DNA from: Akkermansiaceae bacterium
GTDB taxonomy: Bacteria > Verrucomicrobiota > Verrucomicrobiia > Verrucomicrobiales > Akkermansiaceae
Reading direction: 5' to 3'
DNA: 63,440 nt
Assembly: GCA_903878115.1 (NCBI GenBank)
Contig: CAIRGO010000195.1
Location: 1 to 63,440, forward strand
Every line of letters begins with the position of its first letter. Position 1 is the stretch's first letter. Positions 8,410 to 17,212 of the stretch are shown here, one piece after another. The position numbers and the translations under genes are program-made. The notes under the pieces were generated by a model that did not search any database, was not told the DNA's origin, and saw only the letters and a program-made list of their open reading frames with translations.

Positions 8410-9915
8410 GTGCATTCGCTTCCTGTAGAACCTTCTCTCGATTCTTTTCTCGCTCTTTCTAAGCTGGGAAACGTGATTCCTGTCTATACTCAGTTGGCTG
8501 CCGACTTTGAAACTCCATTGTCAGCCTACTTGAAAATTCGCGATGGAGCGCATGCTTTTTTGTTAGAAAGTGCGGAGAGCACGGAAAAAGGTGGTCGCTG
8601 GTCGATTGTAGGCAGCAAGCCGAAATGCACGTTTTCCGCACAAGATAAAAACATCACCATCACTCGCGATAGCACTGTTACTCAAATTACTGCTAAGGAT
8701 GATGTGCTTGCCGAACTAGAGCGACAAATGGCACCCTATCGTCCTGTTCCTCACGGTGCGATTCCCCCGTTTTATGGCGGTATTTTAGGCTACTTATCTT
8801 ACGATGCTGTTCGACAATTTGAGCCAAGCATTGGTCCTGCGCCTCATGATGATTTGCAAATTCCCGACGCTTTCTTCATGCTCGCCGATACCTTGCTAGT
8901 GTTCGATCATCGCCTGCGTCGCCTGTTGGTCATTGCGAATGCATTTACTGAGGAGTCAGACACGGCAGAAGATGCCTACGCCCATGCCAAAGCACGGGTT
9001 GCTGCGATGGTGGAAATTTTGAATCGTCCTTTGCACACCGCCGCGTTGAATGGCCTGACTCCACCGCTTAGTGCCGTTGCTTCGAGTAATACAACGCAGG
9101 AAACATTTGAAGAAAATGTTCGTAAAGGAAAAGAATACATTGCCGCTGGTGATGTGTTTCAGTTTGTTCCCAGTCAGCGGTTTGAAGCACCTTACACTGG
9201 TGCTCCTGTGGATCTCTATCGGGCGTTACGGCATGTGAATCCATCGCCCTACATGTTTTTGTTAGAACTCGGCAATTTTTCACTCGTAGGCAGTTCTCCT
9301 GAGGTGCATGTGAAATCCATCGATGGACGAATCGATATTCGTCCGATCGCTGGCACACGTTGGAGAGGGAAAACGAAAGAAGAAGATGATGCGCTAGCCG
9401 CAGATCTGCTCAATGATCCTAAAGAACGGGCCGAGCACTTGATGCTCATCGATCTAGCTCGCAATGACGTGGGACGCATCGCGAAACATGGTTCTGTAAA
9501 AGTGGATGACTTTATGATCATCGAGCGCTACTCGCATGTGATGCACATTGTTTCCAATGTCACTGGCACGCTTGACCCTTCTCACAGCGCTTATGATGTG
9601 CTCCGTGCGACGTTCCCTGCCGGAACTGTTAGTGGAGCGCCGAAAATCCGCGCCATGCAAATCATCAATGAGTTAGAACCCACGAAACGCTGTGCCTATG
9701 CCGGAGCGGTGGGCTATTTCGGCTTCGATGGCTCGCATGATTCCTGCATTACCCTGCGCACCTGTCTAGTGAAAGACGGGAAAGCTTACGTGCAAGCTGG
9801 GGCAGGGGTTGTCGCTGATTCTGATCCTACATACGAATACCAAGAAACCTGCAACAAAGCGCAGGGAATGCTGAAGGCGATTGCTTTGGCCAATACACTA
9901 TCCTCCGACCACTGA
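8410..9915 (+). CDS. trpE: Anthranilate synthase component I
   Basis: 501 residues if the GTG at 8410 is used; a GTG at 8389 or a TTG at 8356 are alternatives and no ATG is available. The chorismate-binding catalytic region is complete: [12 protein letters not shown], then [51 protein letters not shown] and the terminal [18 protein letters not shown] block. The N-terminal LLES motif, part of the tryptophan feedback site, is present (AFLLESAES). It makes anthranilate from chorismate, with ammonia supplied by TrpG encoded five bases downstream. Chorismate-using homologues such as PabB or isochorismate synthases are less likely given LLES and overall similarity. Confidence 0.92.
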   Translation: MHSLPVEPSLDSFLALSKLGNVIPVYTQLAADFETPLSAYLKIRDGAHAFLLESAESTEKGGRWSIVGSKPKCTFSAQDKNITITRDSTVTQITAKDDVLAELERQMAPYRPVPHGAIPPFYGGILGYLSYDAVRQFEPSIGPAPHDDLQIPDAFFMLADTLLVFDHRLRRLLVIANAFTEESDTAEDAYAHAKARVAAMVEILNRPLHTAALNGLTPPLSAVASSNTTQETFEENVRKGKEYIAAGDVFQFVPSQRFEAPYTGAPVDLYRALRHVNPSPYMFLLELGNFSLVGSSPEVHVKSIDGRIDIRPIAGTRWRGKTKEEDDALAADLLNDPKERAEHLMLIDLARNDVGRIAKHGSVKVDDFMIIERYSHVMHIVSNVTGTLDPSHSAYDVLRATFPAGTVSGAPKIRAMQIINELEPTKRCAYAGAVGYFGFDGSHDSCITLRTCLVKDGKAYVQAGAGVVADSDPTYEYQETCNKAQGMLKAIALANTLSSDH

Positions 9916-9920
9916 TTGCC

Positions 9921-10484
9921 ATGCTCCTGATCATTGATAATTACGATTCCTTCACTTACAATCTGGTGCAGTACTTTGGTGAACTAGGTGCCGAGATGAA
10001 AATCATCCGCAACGACGCCATGAGCATTGATGAAATTCGTGCGTTAAAGCCAACGCGTATCTGTGTTTCTCCTGGACCGTGCACACCGAATGAAGCGGGG
10101 GTATCATGTGCCGTTATTCAAACCTTCGGCCCACACATGCCGATCTTGGGTGTGTGTCTTGGTCACCAAAGCATCGGTCAAGTCTATGGTGGTGATGTCG
10201 TTCGTGCTGATCGTTTGATGCATGGAAAAACGTCGCCGATTCATCATGATGGCACCAGCGTGTTCAAAGATTTGCCTAATCCGTTTGAAGCCACACGTTA
10301 TCATTCGTTGATTGTGAAACGGTCCACATTGCCCGACTGCTTGAAAATTACAGCTTGGACAGAAGAGGGCGAGATCATGGGGCTAAGCCACAAACAGCAT
10401 CCCGTTCATGGAGTGCAATTCCATCCCGAATCAATCCTCACGCAGGAAGGTAAACATTTGTTAGAAAATTTTCTTACAATCTAA
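9921..10484 (+). CDS. trpG: Anthranilate synthase component II (glutamine amidotransferase)
   Basis: 187 residues, a class I glutamine amidotransferase. C79 in [10 protein letters not shown] is the nucleophile; H168 and E170 in GVQFHPES complete the triad. The N-terminal [18 protein letters not shown] and [13 protein letters not shown] (oxyanion strand) are typical of TrpG/PabA. It delivers ammonia from glutamine to TrpE. It lies five bases after trpE, so translation is probably coupled. The same protein may also serve para-aminobenzoate synthesis. No other trp genes follow in the window. Confidence 0.92.
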   Translation: MLLIIDNYDSFTYNLVQYFGELGAEMKIIRNDAMSIDEIRALKPTRICVSPGPCTPNEAGVSCAVIQTFGPHMPILGVCLGHQSIGQVYGGDVVRADRLMHGKTSPIHHDGTSVFKDLPNPFEATRYHSLIVKRSTLPDCLKITAWTEEGEIMGLSHKQHPVHGVQFHPESILTQEGKHLLENFLTI

Positions 10485-10548
10485 CAGCGTTCTGTCATTT
10501 AATACCAGAGATTGGAACGAGTGCTTCAAAACAACCTGCATTAGGGGG

Positions 10549-11022
10549 TCACGAATATCTGGGTATAGTAATATTCCCCTCAACACTTTTGGTGACACCA
10601 ATACCAGTGTAGCGGTAGTTTCCTTGTATATTTACTTGATGTCCTGAGCTGTTGATCCATGAATCGACTACGCGTTTTTCTGTCGCTGCGTAGCCGAAGT
10701 TGTAACCTACATTTTCTGCGACAGTGGCCCTTTGATATTGTTTTCTCACTAGTGATGCGCGACGAGAAAATCCTTTGTGGCTGAGGTCTTTTTTTCGCTG
10801 CATTTCTAGGCTGTGAGCTCTTACGATTTTTGTGAATTTCTCCGATTTAATCAGCGGGCTTAGATTCTGGGAGCGCCTATAATCATTCACCAAAACAAGA
10901 ACTTTTTTCTCCATGGCACTGTGTTGATCTTGAGTAAGAACGGAAGTTTTATTTGAGGTTTGATTCAGTGAGCAGCTTGTAGCTCCCAGCAGAATGATCA
11001 ATAAGTGAAAAATGCGGATCAT
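10549..11022 (-). CDS. CAP/SCP-domain lipoprotein, C-terminus apparently frameshifted
   Basis: 157 residues from ATG 11022. A lipoprotein signal ends at the cysteine of LLGATSC. The CAP (SCP/PR-1-like) domain fills the rest: VNDYRRSQNLSPL, RAHSLEMQ, LSHKGF, VAENVGYNFG and VDSWINSSGHQVNI. The last residues in this frame (ITIPRYS) are not CAP-like. In the neighbouring frame the same DNA reads EYYYTQIFVTP and stops at 10541, which is the usual CAP ending. One more G in the G4 run (10576-10579 on the plus strand) would restore it. Either a true recent frameshift or a base missed in sequencing. Function of bacterial CAP proteins is mostly unknown. Confidence 0.75.
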   Translation of the reverse strand: MIRIFHLLIILLGATSCSLNQTSNKTSVLTQDQHSAMEKKVLVLVNDYRRSQNLSPLIKSEKFTKIVRAHSLEMQRKKDLSHKGFSRRASLVRKQYQRATVAENVGYNFGYAATEKRVVDSWINSSGHQVNIQGNYRYTGIGVTKSVEGNITIPRYS

Positions 11023-11086
11023 CAAGCTCTAGAAGTTGTTTTGAGATGATAGAAAAAAATTAAAAACTATGCTTGTAGTAATTTTA

Positions 11087-11848
11087 CTACGGTTTTTTCA
11101 TTTGTGTGCGTCCTAGTCCTTCGATACCCTCTGACGTTTGGACAAATCCTTGTTTGGTGACTTGCTTGATCAATCCATCGGCAGTGATCGCAGAGCGTAT
11201 GTTGATATGCAGACCACATGCTTCTAGTGTCTGTCCTGTCCAGACGTTGCAAATTCTAGGAAAGTAATAAGAGTAGGGGCAATCGAGCAAATGCCCTTGG
11301 CCCCACGTGGAAGGTGCAATGATGATCGGTTTTCCTTGGTGATCGAAGCGCATACTGCCGTTGAGAAATTTTGCCAATTCTTTGCCTTTGTAAGCCGCGA
11401 TTTCACCGCGATAAATGCGTTGTTGGAAGCATACTTTCTCGACTTTCCATGAAACAGGGATGATTTCCGTGACCGAAGGAGACGGCATAAAAAGTGCGTG
11501 GAAAACTTCCCATGGTCGCAGCCAGCGTTTTTGTTCATAGGCCACACGATCACCCCAACTCATTATGACTAGGCGTTGATTTCCTTGAGGGAAATTCATT
11601 TGTTTAGGCGCGCGATAACCTGATTCGATGAGCCAATCGTAGGGAATTGCCATGGATGTGTGCAACGAGTCAGCAATGAGCCAAACGGGAATTTTATTCG
11701 CCGTAGCTGATACTGGTGCTGTGGATGTCAGCGCAGAGACCCCGCTAACGGTTGATTTTTTCGTAACAGGCATGCGAACTGCGCACGAGTTAGCAAAAAA
11801 TAAAAATCCGAGTAAAAAAAGGGAAGAGAAGAATGATGGGTAGGTCAT
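11087..11848 (-). CDS. DUF2459 family protein, putative lipoprotein
   Basis: 253 residues. A hydrophobic leader ends in FFANSC, a possible lipobox. The body fits the DUF2459 family: WLIADSLHTSMAIPYDWL, VIMSWGDRVAYEQ, and YYFPRICNVWTGQTLEACGL near the C-terminus, with conserved H, W, C and N residues. The family is uncharacterised; the C and H residues hint at a peptidase-like or amidase-like fold, but this is inference. A perfect 11-bp hairpin (11851-11882) ends two bases before the ATG, which is unusual. The upstream gene on the same strand is the PDZ protein. Confidence 0.65.
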   Translation of the reverse strand: MTYPSFFSSLFLLGFLFFANSCAVRMPVTKKSTVSGVSALTSTAPVSATANKIPVWLIADSLHTSMAIPYDWLIESGYRAPKQMNFPQGNQRLVIMSWGDRVAYEQKRWLRPWEVFHALFMPSPSVTEIIPVSWKVEKVCFQQRIYRGEIAAYKGKELAKFLNGSMRFDHQGKPIIIAPSTWGQGHLLDCPYSYYFPRICNVWTGQTLEACGLHINIRSAITADGLIKQVTKQGFVQTSEGIEGLGRTQMKKP

Positions 11849-11850
11849 TG

Positions 11851-11882
11851 GATGTCGGGGTTAGAAATATCACCCCGACATC
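11851..11882 (-). promoter_or_regulatory. Perfect 11-bp stem-loop between the PDZ and DUF2459 genes
   Basis: GATGTCGGGGT (11851-11861) pairs exactly with ACCCCGACATC (11872-11882) around a ten-base loop. It lies 35 bases after the stop of the PDZ gene and directly before the ATG of the DUF2459 gene. It could end PDZ transcription, but no T-run follows, or it could control translation of the downstream gene by covering its initiation region. Confidence 0.5.
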
Positions 11883-11917
11883 ATTACTGCGAGAAAAATT
11901 CTGTGACTTTTCGTCAG

Positions 11918-13000
11918 TTATTTCTCCTCTTTATCCTCTTTTGGCTCTTCTTTGAGTGGCTCGGGCTCTTTTGGTCCGTTGTTCAACTTCAGTTGAATAC
12001 CTCCGCCTTTCACGCTGGTATCGATATTAAGTTTTTCCAAACGCTCACGAATCGGAGCAGGAACGGCGGCTTTGTCCTGATTGGTTTCGTAGGATCCTGA
12101 CCATTGGAGATTGCCATCGTTATCATAAACTTTTGCTTCTGTGGAATCTCCAGACTTGGATATTTCTACACGGCCTTGGTCATCCATCATTGAAACGGAG
12201 CTTTGCATCTGCATTTGAATGTTGCCACCGCCAGGAATAACGTTGAGACCAGCTCCTCCTTGACCTCCTTGAATTTGGAGTTTTAGCATTTTTTCCACAC
12301 GTTTTTGTAGATCGGCGACTCCGGGAATTGGTGCGCCGGGATTACCACCGTCCATTGGGATCACTTGCACACCGCCAGCAGCTCCGCCCATGGCTTGAAG
12401 ATTCTTTTCAATGGCTTTGCGTAGGCGATCGGCTTGGTCTTTCGGCAAAACATCTAACAACTCTTTGGGGAGTGCTGCATTGTCAGGAGCGCAGTCCTCG
12501 ATTCCGGCGACACTTTCGGCTGGTTTTGCACCGAGCGTGAGTGTCTTTTCCTGAGCAACTCCGCGGTGGATGATTTTTACTGCAATCGAATCGCCTGGTT
12601 TGTGTTTTTGGAGAATATCGCACAGGCATGAATGACATTTAACCTTAGCGCCATCGACCAATGTGAGGATGTCTGATTCTTGAATACCAGCTTTTGCAGC
12701 AGGTCCTTCAGGATCAACAATGCGCACTAAAATACTGGTGCCTTCTTCGAGACCCAAGTGTGCGGCTAATGCTTTAGGTACTTCTTCGCTGCCAATGCCC
12801 ATATAGCTGGTGGCCGCATTTACTTGTGGCATGGCCTCTACTTTTTTTTCTTTGGCTGGTTCCGCTTCTGCTGGAACTTTTTCTTCGGTCGTTGCTTCTG
12901 TGTTAGGAGCTAGAGGCTCAACTTTTTGTGGTGGTTCTAAGGCCACTAGCGTGGAAGTAGTGAGGCCGAGAAGCATAATGATGGAGTGATTGTATTTCAT
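11918..13000 (-). CDS. Secreted PDZ-domain protein
   Basis: 360 residues. Signal peptide at 1-21, then a low-complexity Pro/Glu/Lys/Ala linker (about 22-60), and one PDZ domain (about 65-155: YMGIGSEEVPKALAAHLGL, GPAAKAGIQESDIL, HKPGDSIAVKIIHRG). The middle is rich in Gly and Met. Its peptide-binding domain resembles those of HtrA-type proteins but there is no protease domain. Unusually the PDZ helix region carries CHSCLC, three cysteines in six residues. It follows the ECF sigma factor and the membrane protein on the same strand (44-base gap) and probably belongs to the same unit. Confidence 0.7.
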   Translation of the reverse strand: MKYNHSIIMLLGLTTSTLVALEPPQKVEPLAPNTEATTEEKVPAEAEPAKEKKVEAMPQVNAATSYMGIGSEEVPKALAAHLGLEEGTSILVRIVDPEGPAAKAGIQESDILTLVDGAKVKCHSCLCDILQKHKPGDSIAVKIIHRGVAQEKTLTLGAKPAESVAGIEDCAPDNAALPKELLDVLPKDQADRLRKAIEKNLQAMGGAAGGVQVIPMDGGNPGAPIPGVADLQKRVEKMLKLQIQGGQGGAGLNVIPGGGNIQMQMQSSVSMMDDQGRVEISKSGDSTEAKVYDNDGNLQWSGSYETNQDKAAVPAPIRERLEKLNIDTSVKGGGIQLKLNNGPKEPEPLKEEPKEDKEEK

Positions 13001-13044
13001 AATTTGTTTCGTGTTAACGATTGACGATGGAATTGTTGTCTAAA

Positions 13045-13683
13045 TTAATTAACTTTTTCAGGGATTAAAATGAGTTCTTCGCGAGGAATTAACAGCATGC
13101 GTTCTACGCCTTTTTCATCTGTTGCCAATACGCGATCTTGATAAATGACGCGTACCACTCGATTCGGTTGATGGGATTGAGTCCAGATGACGCCCTCATC
13201 GTTTGCCTTTTGAATTCCAGTTCCGTAGCTAGCCGTCACAATTCCTGGCGAAGGTATGCGGGTTATGGGTGAGGCAATCGTAGGGTCGTTGCGAACGACT
13301 TCATTGCGTGCCTTCATAGGCGTCCAAAATGCTGCTAGCCCACCTAGAGTTGCAACCGCTGCGACTGCGAGTATGCGTTTCATCAATGAATTTTCATTGG
13401 TTGCAGGAGTGCTGGAATCTTTGTGAGTGCCGGGGAACATTACGACCTTGTCGTTGACAGGGAAGGGGACAGATGCCGTAAGGGCCATTAATGATTCGAG
13501 AAAATCATCGCGTAAGGGACGAACTGCATATGCTGACAATTGATTTTCAATGTCCGCGAAGCCTTGCAAATCAAGGATTGCGCCACTCATCGAGTCCTCG
13601 AGGCGTTTCAATGTAGCATCGCTTAATCCCGCAGGTTTAAGTGATGATAAGATGTTTTCAATTTCGTTGCGATGAATTTCCAT
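13045..13683 (-). CDS. Single-pass membrane protein, candidate anti-sigma factor
   Basis: 212 residues. The N-terminal 110 residues look cytoplasmic and alpha-helical. One transmembrane segment follows (about 112-132, RILAVAAVATLGGLAAFW), then a periplasmic tail. This topology and its place 19 bases after an ECF sigma gene suggest an anti-sigma factor. No zinc-binding HxxxCxxC motif is visible, so it would be of a non-ZAS type. The periplasmic tail ends in a repeated YQDRVLATDEKGVERML-like stretch. Function is inferred from position and topology only. Confidence 0.6.
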   Translation of the reverse strand: MEIHRNEIENILSSLKPAGLSDATLKRLEDSMSGAILDLQGFADIENQLSAYAVRPLRDDFLESLMALTASVPFPVNDKVVMFPGTHKDSSTPATNENSLMKRILAVAAVATLGGLAAFWTPMKARNEVVRNDPTIASPITRIPSPGIVTASYGTGIQKANDEGVIWTQSHQPNRVVRVIYQDRVLATDEKGVERMLLIPREELILIPEKVN

Positions 13684-13702
13684 AAGGAATAATTGTTAGT
13701 TG

Positions 13703-14308
13703 TTAGATGCAAAGGTCACCTTTGCTTTTTGATTCGATGAGTTTTCTTTTTAAAATTTCCAAGCCATATCGATAACGCGATGCGATGGTGTTTTGTGAAA
13801 CGGCTAGTGTTTCTGAGATTTCTGCAAATGTCTTTTGCCCCCAGATTTTCATGATAATTACTTCAGAAAATTTTGTGGGTAATTCTTTTAACCCCGCTTC
13901 TAATAAAGTGCGACTTTCTTCCTCAGAGGCATTGGATTCAAACCACGGGTCAAATTTGAGTGCTTCGTCTGCTTCGATTTCATCCGCTACATAATCTTCG
14001 CGTTTTTTTCGGCGGTCATCTTTGCGTCCCAGATCAATCGAGAGTCGGCGTATGGCGGTATATAAATAGGGCATCCACATTTCTTCGCCGCCGTCGAATT
14101 CTCCATTGTTGAGTTTTTCGACCAGTTTCACTAAGGCATCTTGGAAAACATCTTCGGCATCTTGGGCGTTGCGCGTTTGATTTTTCGCAAACAAAAGTAG
14201 GCGAGGACCGTTGGTCGTCAACCAGTCCCGCCACGCGGTTGCTGAAGGTGATAAACTAACTGCTGCGCTCATAGTCACTTGTGTTTCTATGTTATTAGCG
14301 TCGCTCAT
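13703..14308 (-). CDS. ECF-type RNA polymerase sigma factor
   Basis: 201 residues. Region 2 covers about 25-95: LLLFAKNQTRNAQDAEDVFQD with the DAEDVFQDAL core helix, and YLYTAIRRLSIDLGRK (-10 recognition). An acidic linker follows. Region 4 (about 135-195) has ELPTKFSEVIIMKIWGQ and then the helix-turn-helix TFAEISETLAVSQNTIASRYRYGLEIL. It should direct RNA polymerase to a small regulon. The likely regulator is the membrane protein encoded next. The stop of uvrA is only 12 bases upstream, so some expression may come through from uvrA. Confidence 0.85.
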   Translation of the reverse strand: MSDANNIETQVTMSAAVSLSPSATAWRDWLTTNGPRLLLFAKNQTRNAQDAEDVFQDALVKLVEKLNNGEFDGGEEMWMPYLYTAIRRLSIDLGRKDDRRKKREDYVADEIEADEALKFDPWFESNASEEESRTLLEAGLKELPTKFSEVIIMKIWGQKTFAEISETLAVSQNTIASRYRYGLEILKRKLIESKSKGDLCI

Positions 14309-14320
14309 GGGTTGATTTGT

Positions 14321-17185
14321 TTAGATTTTTTCTTGAATCATCAACCATTCATGTAGCGCCATTCCAGTGGGGGAATCAACGACTTTGGCAACCATTGCGG
14401 GAGTTCCTTCCGCCAGCAATTTTCCGCCGTGTATGCCTCCTCCGGGACCTAGATCGATGACCCAATCGGCTGCGGCGATGACATCGAGCTGATGTTCGAT
14501 GACGAGCACAGTATGGCCAGCATCACAGAGTTTTTGAAAGGCTAGTAGGAGTTTTTGAATGTCGCCAAAGTGCAAACCAGTGGTCGGTTCATCGAAGAGG
14601 TAGAACGTTTGGCCAATGGCTGGCTTGGCGATCTCTACGGCTAGTTTGAGTCGCTGAGCTTCCCCACCTGATAGAGTCGTGGCCGATTGCCCCAGTGTCA
14701 CATAGCCTAGACCTAGTTCGTGTAGAACGTTGAGCAATCGGTGGATTTTTGGCACTGGTTGAAAAATAGCGAGTGCTTCATCCACACTGCACGCCAGAAT
14801 ATCTGCGATGCTTCTGCCTTTGTATAAAATTTCTAGTGTTTCACGATTGAAGCGTTTGCCGAGACAGGAACTACATGTCACCCAAGCATCGGGTAAAAAG
14901 TGCATTTCAATTTTGATTCTACCCGCTCCTTCACAATGTTCGCAGCGACCACCGCGCATATTAAAACTAAAACGTCCCACGGCATAACCGCGCTGCCGCG
15001 AAATCGGTAATTTGGTGAACAAATCACGAATGAGATCAAAAAGCCCGGTGTAGGTAGCAGGGTTAGATCTCGGACTTTTGCCAATCGCACTTTGATCTAC
15101 GATGACAATTTTGCTCAACCATTCTGTTCCCTCGAGGCCTGCGTGGCGACCTGGTGCTTCACCGTTGCGGGTAAATTTTCGCATCAACGAACGTGCTAAA
15201 ACATCTTCGGCAAGTGTCGATTTGCCACTGCCGCTGGGTCCCGTAAGGCAGACGAATTTTCCTAACGGAATTCGTAGGTCGAAGCCATTCAAGTTGCGCT
15301 CGCTTACCTCCTTTACGACCAACCATTGACCATCAGCAGATACATTTCTGCGCGGGGAAAATTCTCGTTTTTCCAAAAGCCATGAAGCAGTAGGTAGCGC
15401 TGATAATTGTTTGAGTGTGCCAGCGCCGAGGATTTCACCGCCTTCTTTACCTGCGCCGGGTCCCATTTCGATAATCCAGTCGGCAGCGCGGATTACCGCT
15501 TCATCATGTTCTACAACTAACACCGTATTGCCAATATCTCTCAATCTTTGTAACGCATGGATCAGGCGTGCCGTGTCGCGCGGGTGAAGGCCGATGCTCG
15601 GCTCATCTAACACATACAATACTCCTGAAAGCCCTGCTCCTAATTGCGAGGCTAAGCGGATGCGCTGTGCTTCGCCACCAGATAATGTACCACTCGAGCG
15701 ATTTAAGGCGAGGTAACCGAGTCCCACATCTAACAAAAATCCTAGTCGTTCATAAGTATCGTTGATCACACGATTGACGATGGATTTTTTTTCTTCAAGC
15801 AAATGAACTGTTTTTAGCCAATCGTAGGCTTCCTCCACTGGCAGTGCGCAAAATTCTTGAATGCCTAGCCATTGTTGATTCGCACCCACTACTTTTACAG
15901 AGAGAAGCGATTTTTTCAAACGAGCTCCTTGGCAAATGCGGCAAAGTCGGTGTGCCATCACGCGTAGCAATCGACGTCTAGCAGATTCAGATTTTACTTC
16001 GCGCACTTTTTTTTCTGCCTCATCGCATAGGCCGTCGATTTGTTTCTTTTGTGACTTTTTCTCAGCGCCTACTTTCCAGCCAGTTTCAATTTCTCCTCCG
16101 TCTAATAAAATGCTGCGTGCTGATTCGGGTAAATTTTTCCAAGAAATATCTTCCGCTAGAGATAACATCCTCAATACGGCTGATGCTTCTCGTTTGAATT
16201 GTGTTTCGCGTGGGCCTCCGGGTTTCCACCAACCACTCACGGCACCTTTGAGAACGGCTGCATTTTCATCTGCGATCAGTAAGCTTGGATCGCAATACAT
16301 TTCCGTGCCCAATCCTTCACAGGCTTCACAAGCGCCAAGGTGGGAATTATAGGAAAAATGGCGTGGTGAAATTTCACCGATCACAAATCCTGTTTTCGGG
16401 TTGCGATAGCTAGTTTGAAAGGAAATTTCTTGCCATTTCTCCTCTCCTGCTGGCATGAGCAATACGTGAGATTCAGCGCCGCACAATCGCAAGCTGGCTT
16501 CGATGCTATCTGCCATTCTTGATTCTACGCCTGCACGAAGAATGAGACGATCGACGACGATTTCTACGCTGTTTACGTCTGTGACGCGGTCGGCCTCTTC
16601 GATGTCGATCATTTCACCGTTGACCCTTACTCGGACATACCCTTGTCTGCGAAGATCGGCTAATAGAGTAGCCATGTCCGATAGCTGGCCTTTTTCCACG
16701 GGAGCAAGAATGACGATTTTTGTGGATTCAGGATGATCGAGCAATGATTGCACGATGTCGGCCGAGCTCATGCGCTGGAGTTTTTCCCCTGTCTGCGGAT
16801 CATGCGGCACTCCAATAGCGGCCCACAATACCCGAAGATAATCATAAATTTCAGTTGCGGTAGCGACTGTTGATCGTGGATTTAAGCCACCGCTGCGTTG
16901 CTCGATGGCGATCGCAGGACAAAGGCCATCGATGCCATCCACATCAGGTTTTTCCAATTGATCCAAAAATTGTCGCGCATAAGCGGACAGAGATTCCACA
17001 TAACGCCGCTGTCCCTCAGCGTAGAGAGTATGAAACGCCAACGATGATTTTCCACAGCCGCTAGGCCCCGTGATCACCACAAGTTTCCCTTTCGGAATAT
17101 CTACCGAAACATTGCGCAAATTATGCTGGCGAGCACCTCTGATACGAATCACGTCCACACCCCCACTTAATACTTGAATATTCAT
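14321..17185 (-). CDS. uvrA: UvrABC excinuclease subunit A
   Basis: 954 residues, close to the usual UvrA length. Both ATPase modules are seen: Walker A GPSGCGKSSLAF (about 39-50) and GPSGSGKSTLAEDVL (about 650), with ABC signatures LSGGEAQRIRLASQLG and LSGGEAQRLKLAVEIA. Zinc-binding cysteines are present as CEACEG plus CRIC, and as CEHCEG with CSSC in the second module. It scans DNA for bulky damage and loads UvrB. The chosen ATG gives nine residues before the usual start; a GTG at 17158 is an alternative. It is divergent from tex, whose ATG is 27 bases away. Confidence 0.95.
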   Translation of the reverse strand: MNIQVLSGGVDVIRIRGARQHNLRNVSVDIPKGKLVVITGPSGCGKSSLAFHTLYAEGQRRYVESLSAYARQFLDQLEKPDVDGIDGLCPAIAIEQRSGGLNPRSTVATATEIYDYLRVLWAAIGVPHDPQTGEKLQRMSSADIVQSLLDHPESTKIVILAPVEKGQLSDMATLLADLRRQGYVRVRVNGEMIDIEEADRVTDVNSVEIVVDRLILRAGVESRMADSIEASLRLCGAESHVLLMPAGEEKWQEISFQTSYRNPKTGFVIGEISPRHFSYNSHLGACEACEGLGTEMYCDPSLLIADENAAVLKGAVSGWWKPGGPRETQFKREASAVLRMLSLAEDISWKNLPESARSILLDGGEIETGWKVGAEKKSQKKQIDGLCDEAEKKVREVKSESARRRLLRVMAHRLCRICQGARLKKSLLSVKVVGANQQWLGIQEFCALPVEEAYDWLKTVHLLEEKKSIVNRVINDTYERLGFLLDVGLGYLALNRSSGTLSGGEAQRIRLASQLGAGLSGVLYVLDEPSIGLHPRDTARLIHALQRLRDIGNTVLVVEHDEAVIRAADWIIEMGPGAGKEGGEILGAGTLKQLSALPTASWLLEKREFSPRRNVSADGQWLVVKEVSERNLNGFDLRIPLGKFVCLTGPSGSGKSTLAEDVLARSLMRKFTRNGEAPGRHAGLEGTEWLSKIVIVDQSAIGKSPRSNPATYTGLFDLIRDLFTKLPISRQRGYAVGRFSFNMRGGRCEHCEGAGRIKIEMHFLPDAWVTCSSCLGKRFNRETLEILYKGRSIADILACSVDEALAIFQPVPKIHRLLNVLHELGLGYVTLGQSATTLSGGEAQRLKLAVEIAKPAIGQTFYLFDEPTTGLHFGDIQKLLLAFQKLCDAGHTVLVIEHQLDVIAAADWVIDLGPGGGIHGGKLLAEGTPAMVAKVVDSPTGMALHEWLMIQEKI

Positions 17186-17212
17186 TCTGGAAACGAAAAA
17201 CTCCGCGACCGC

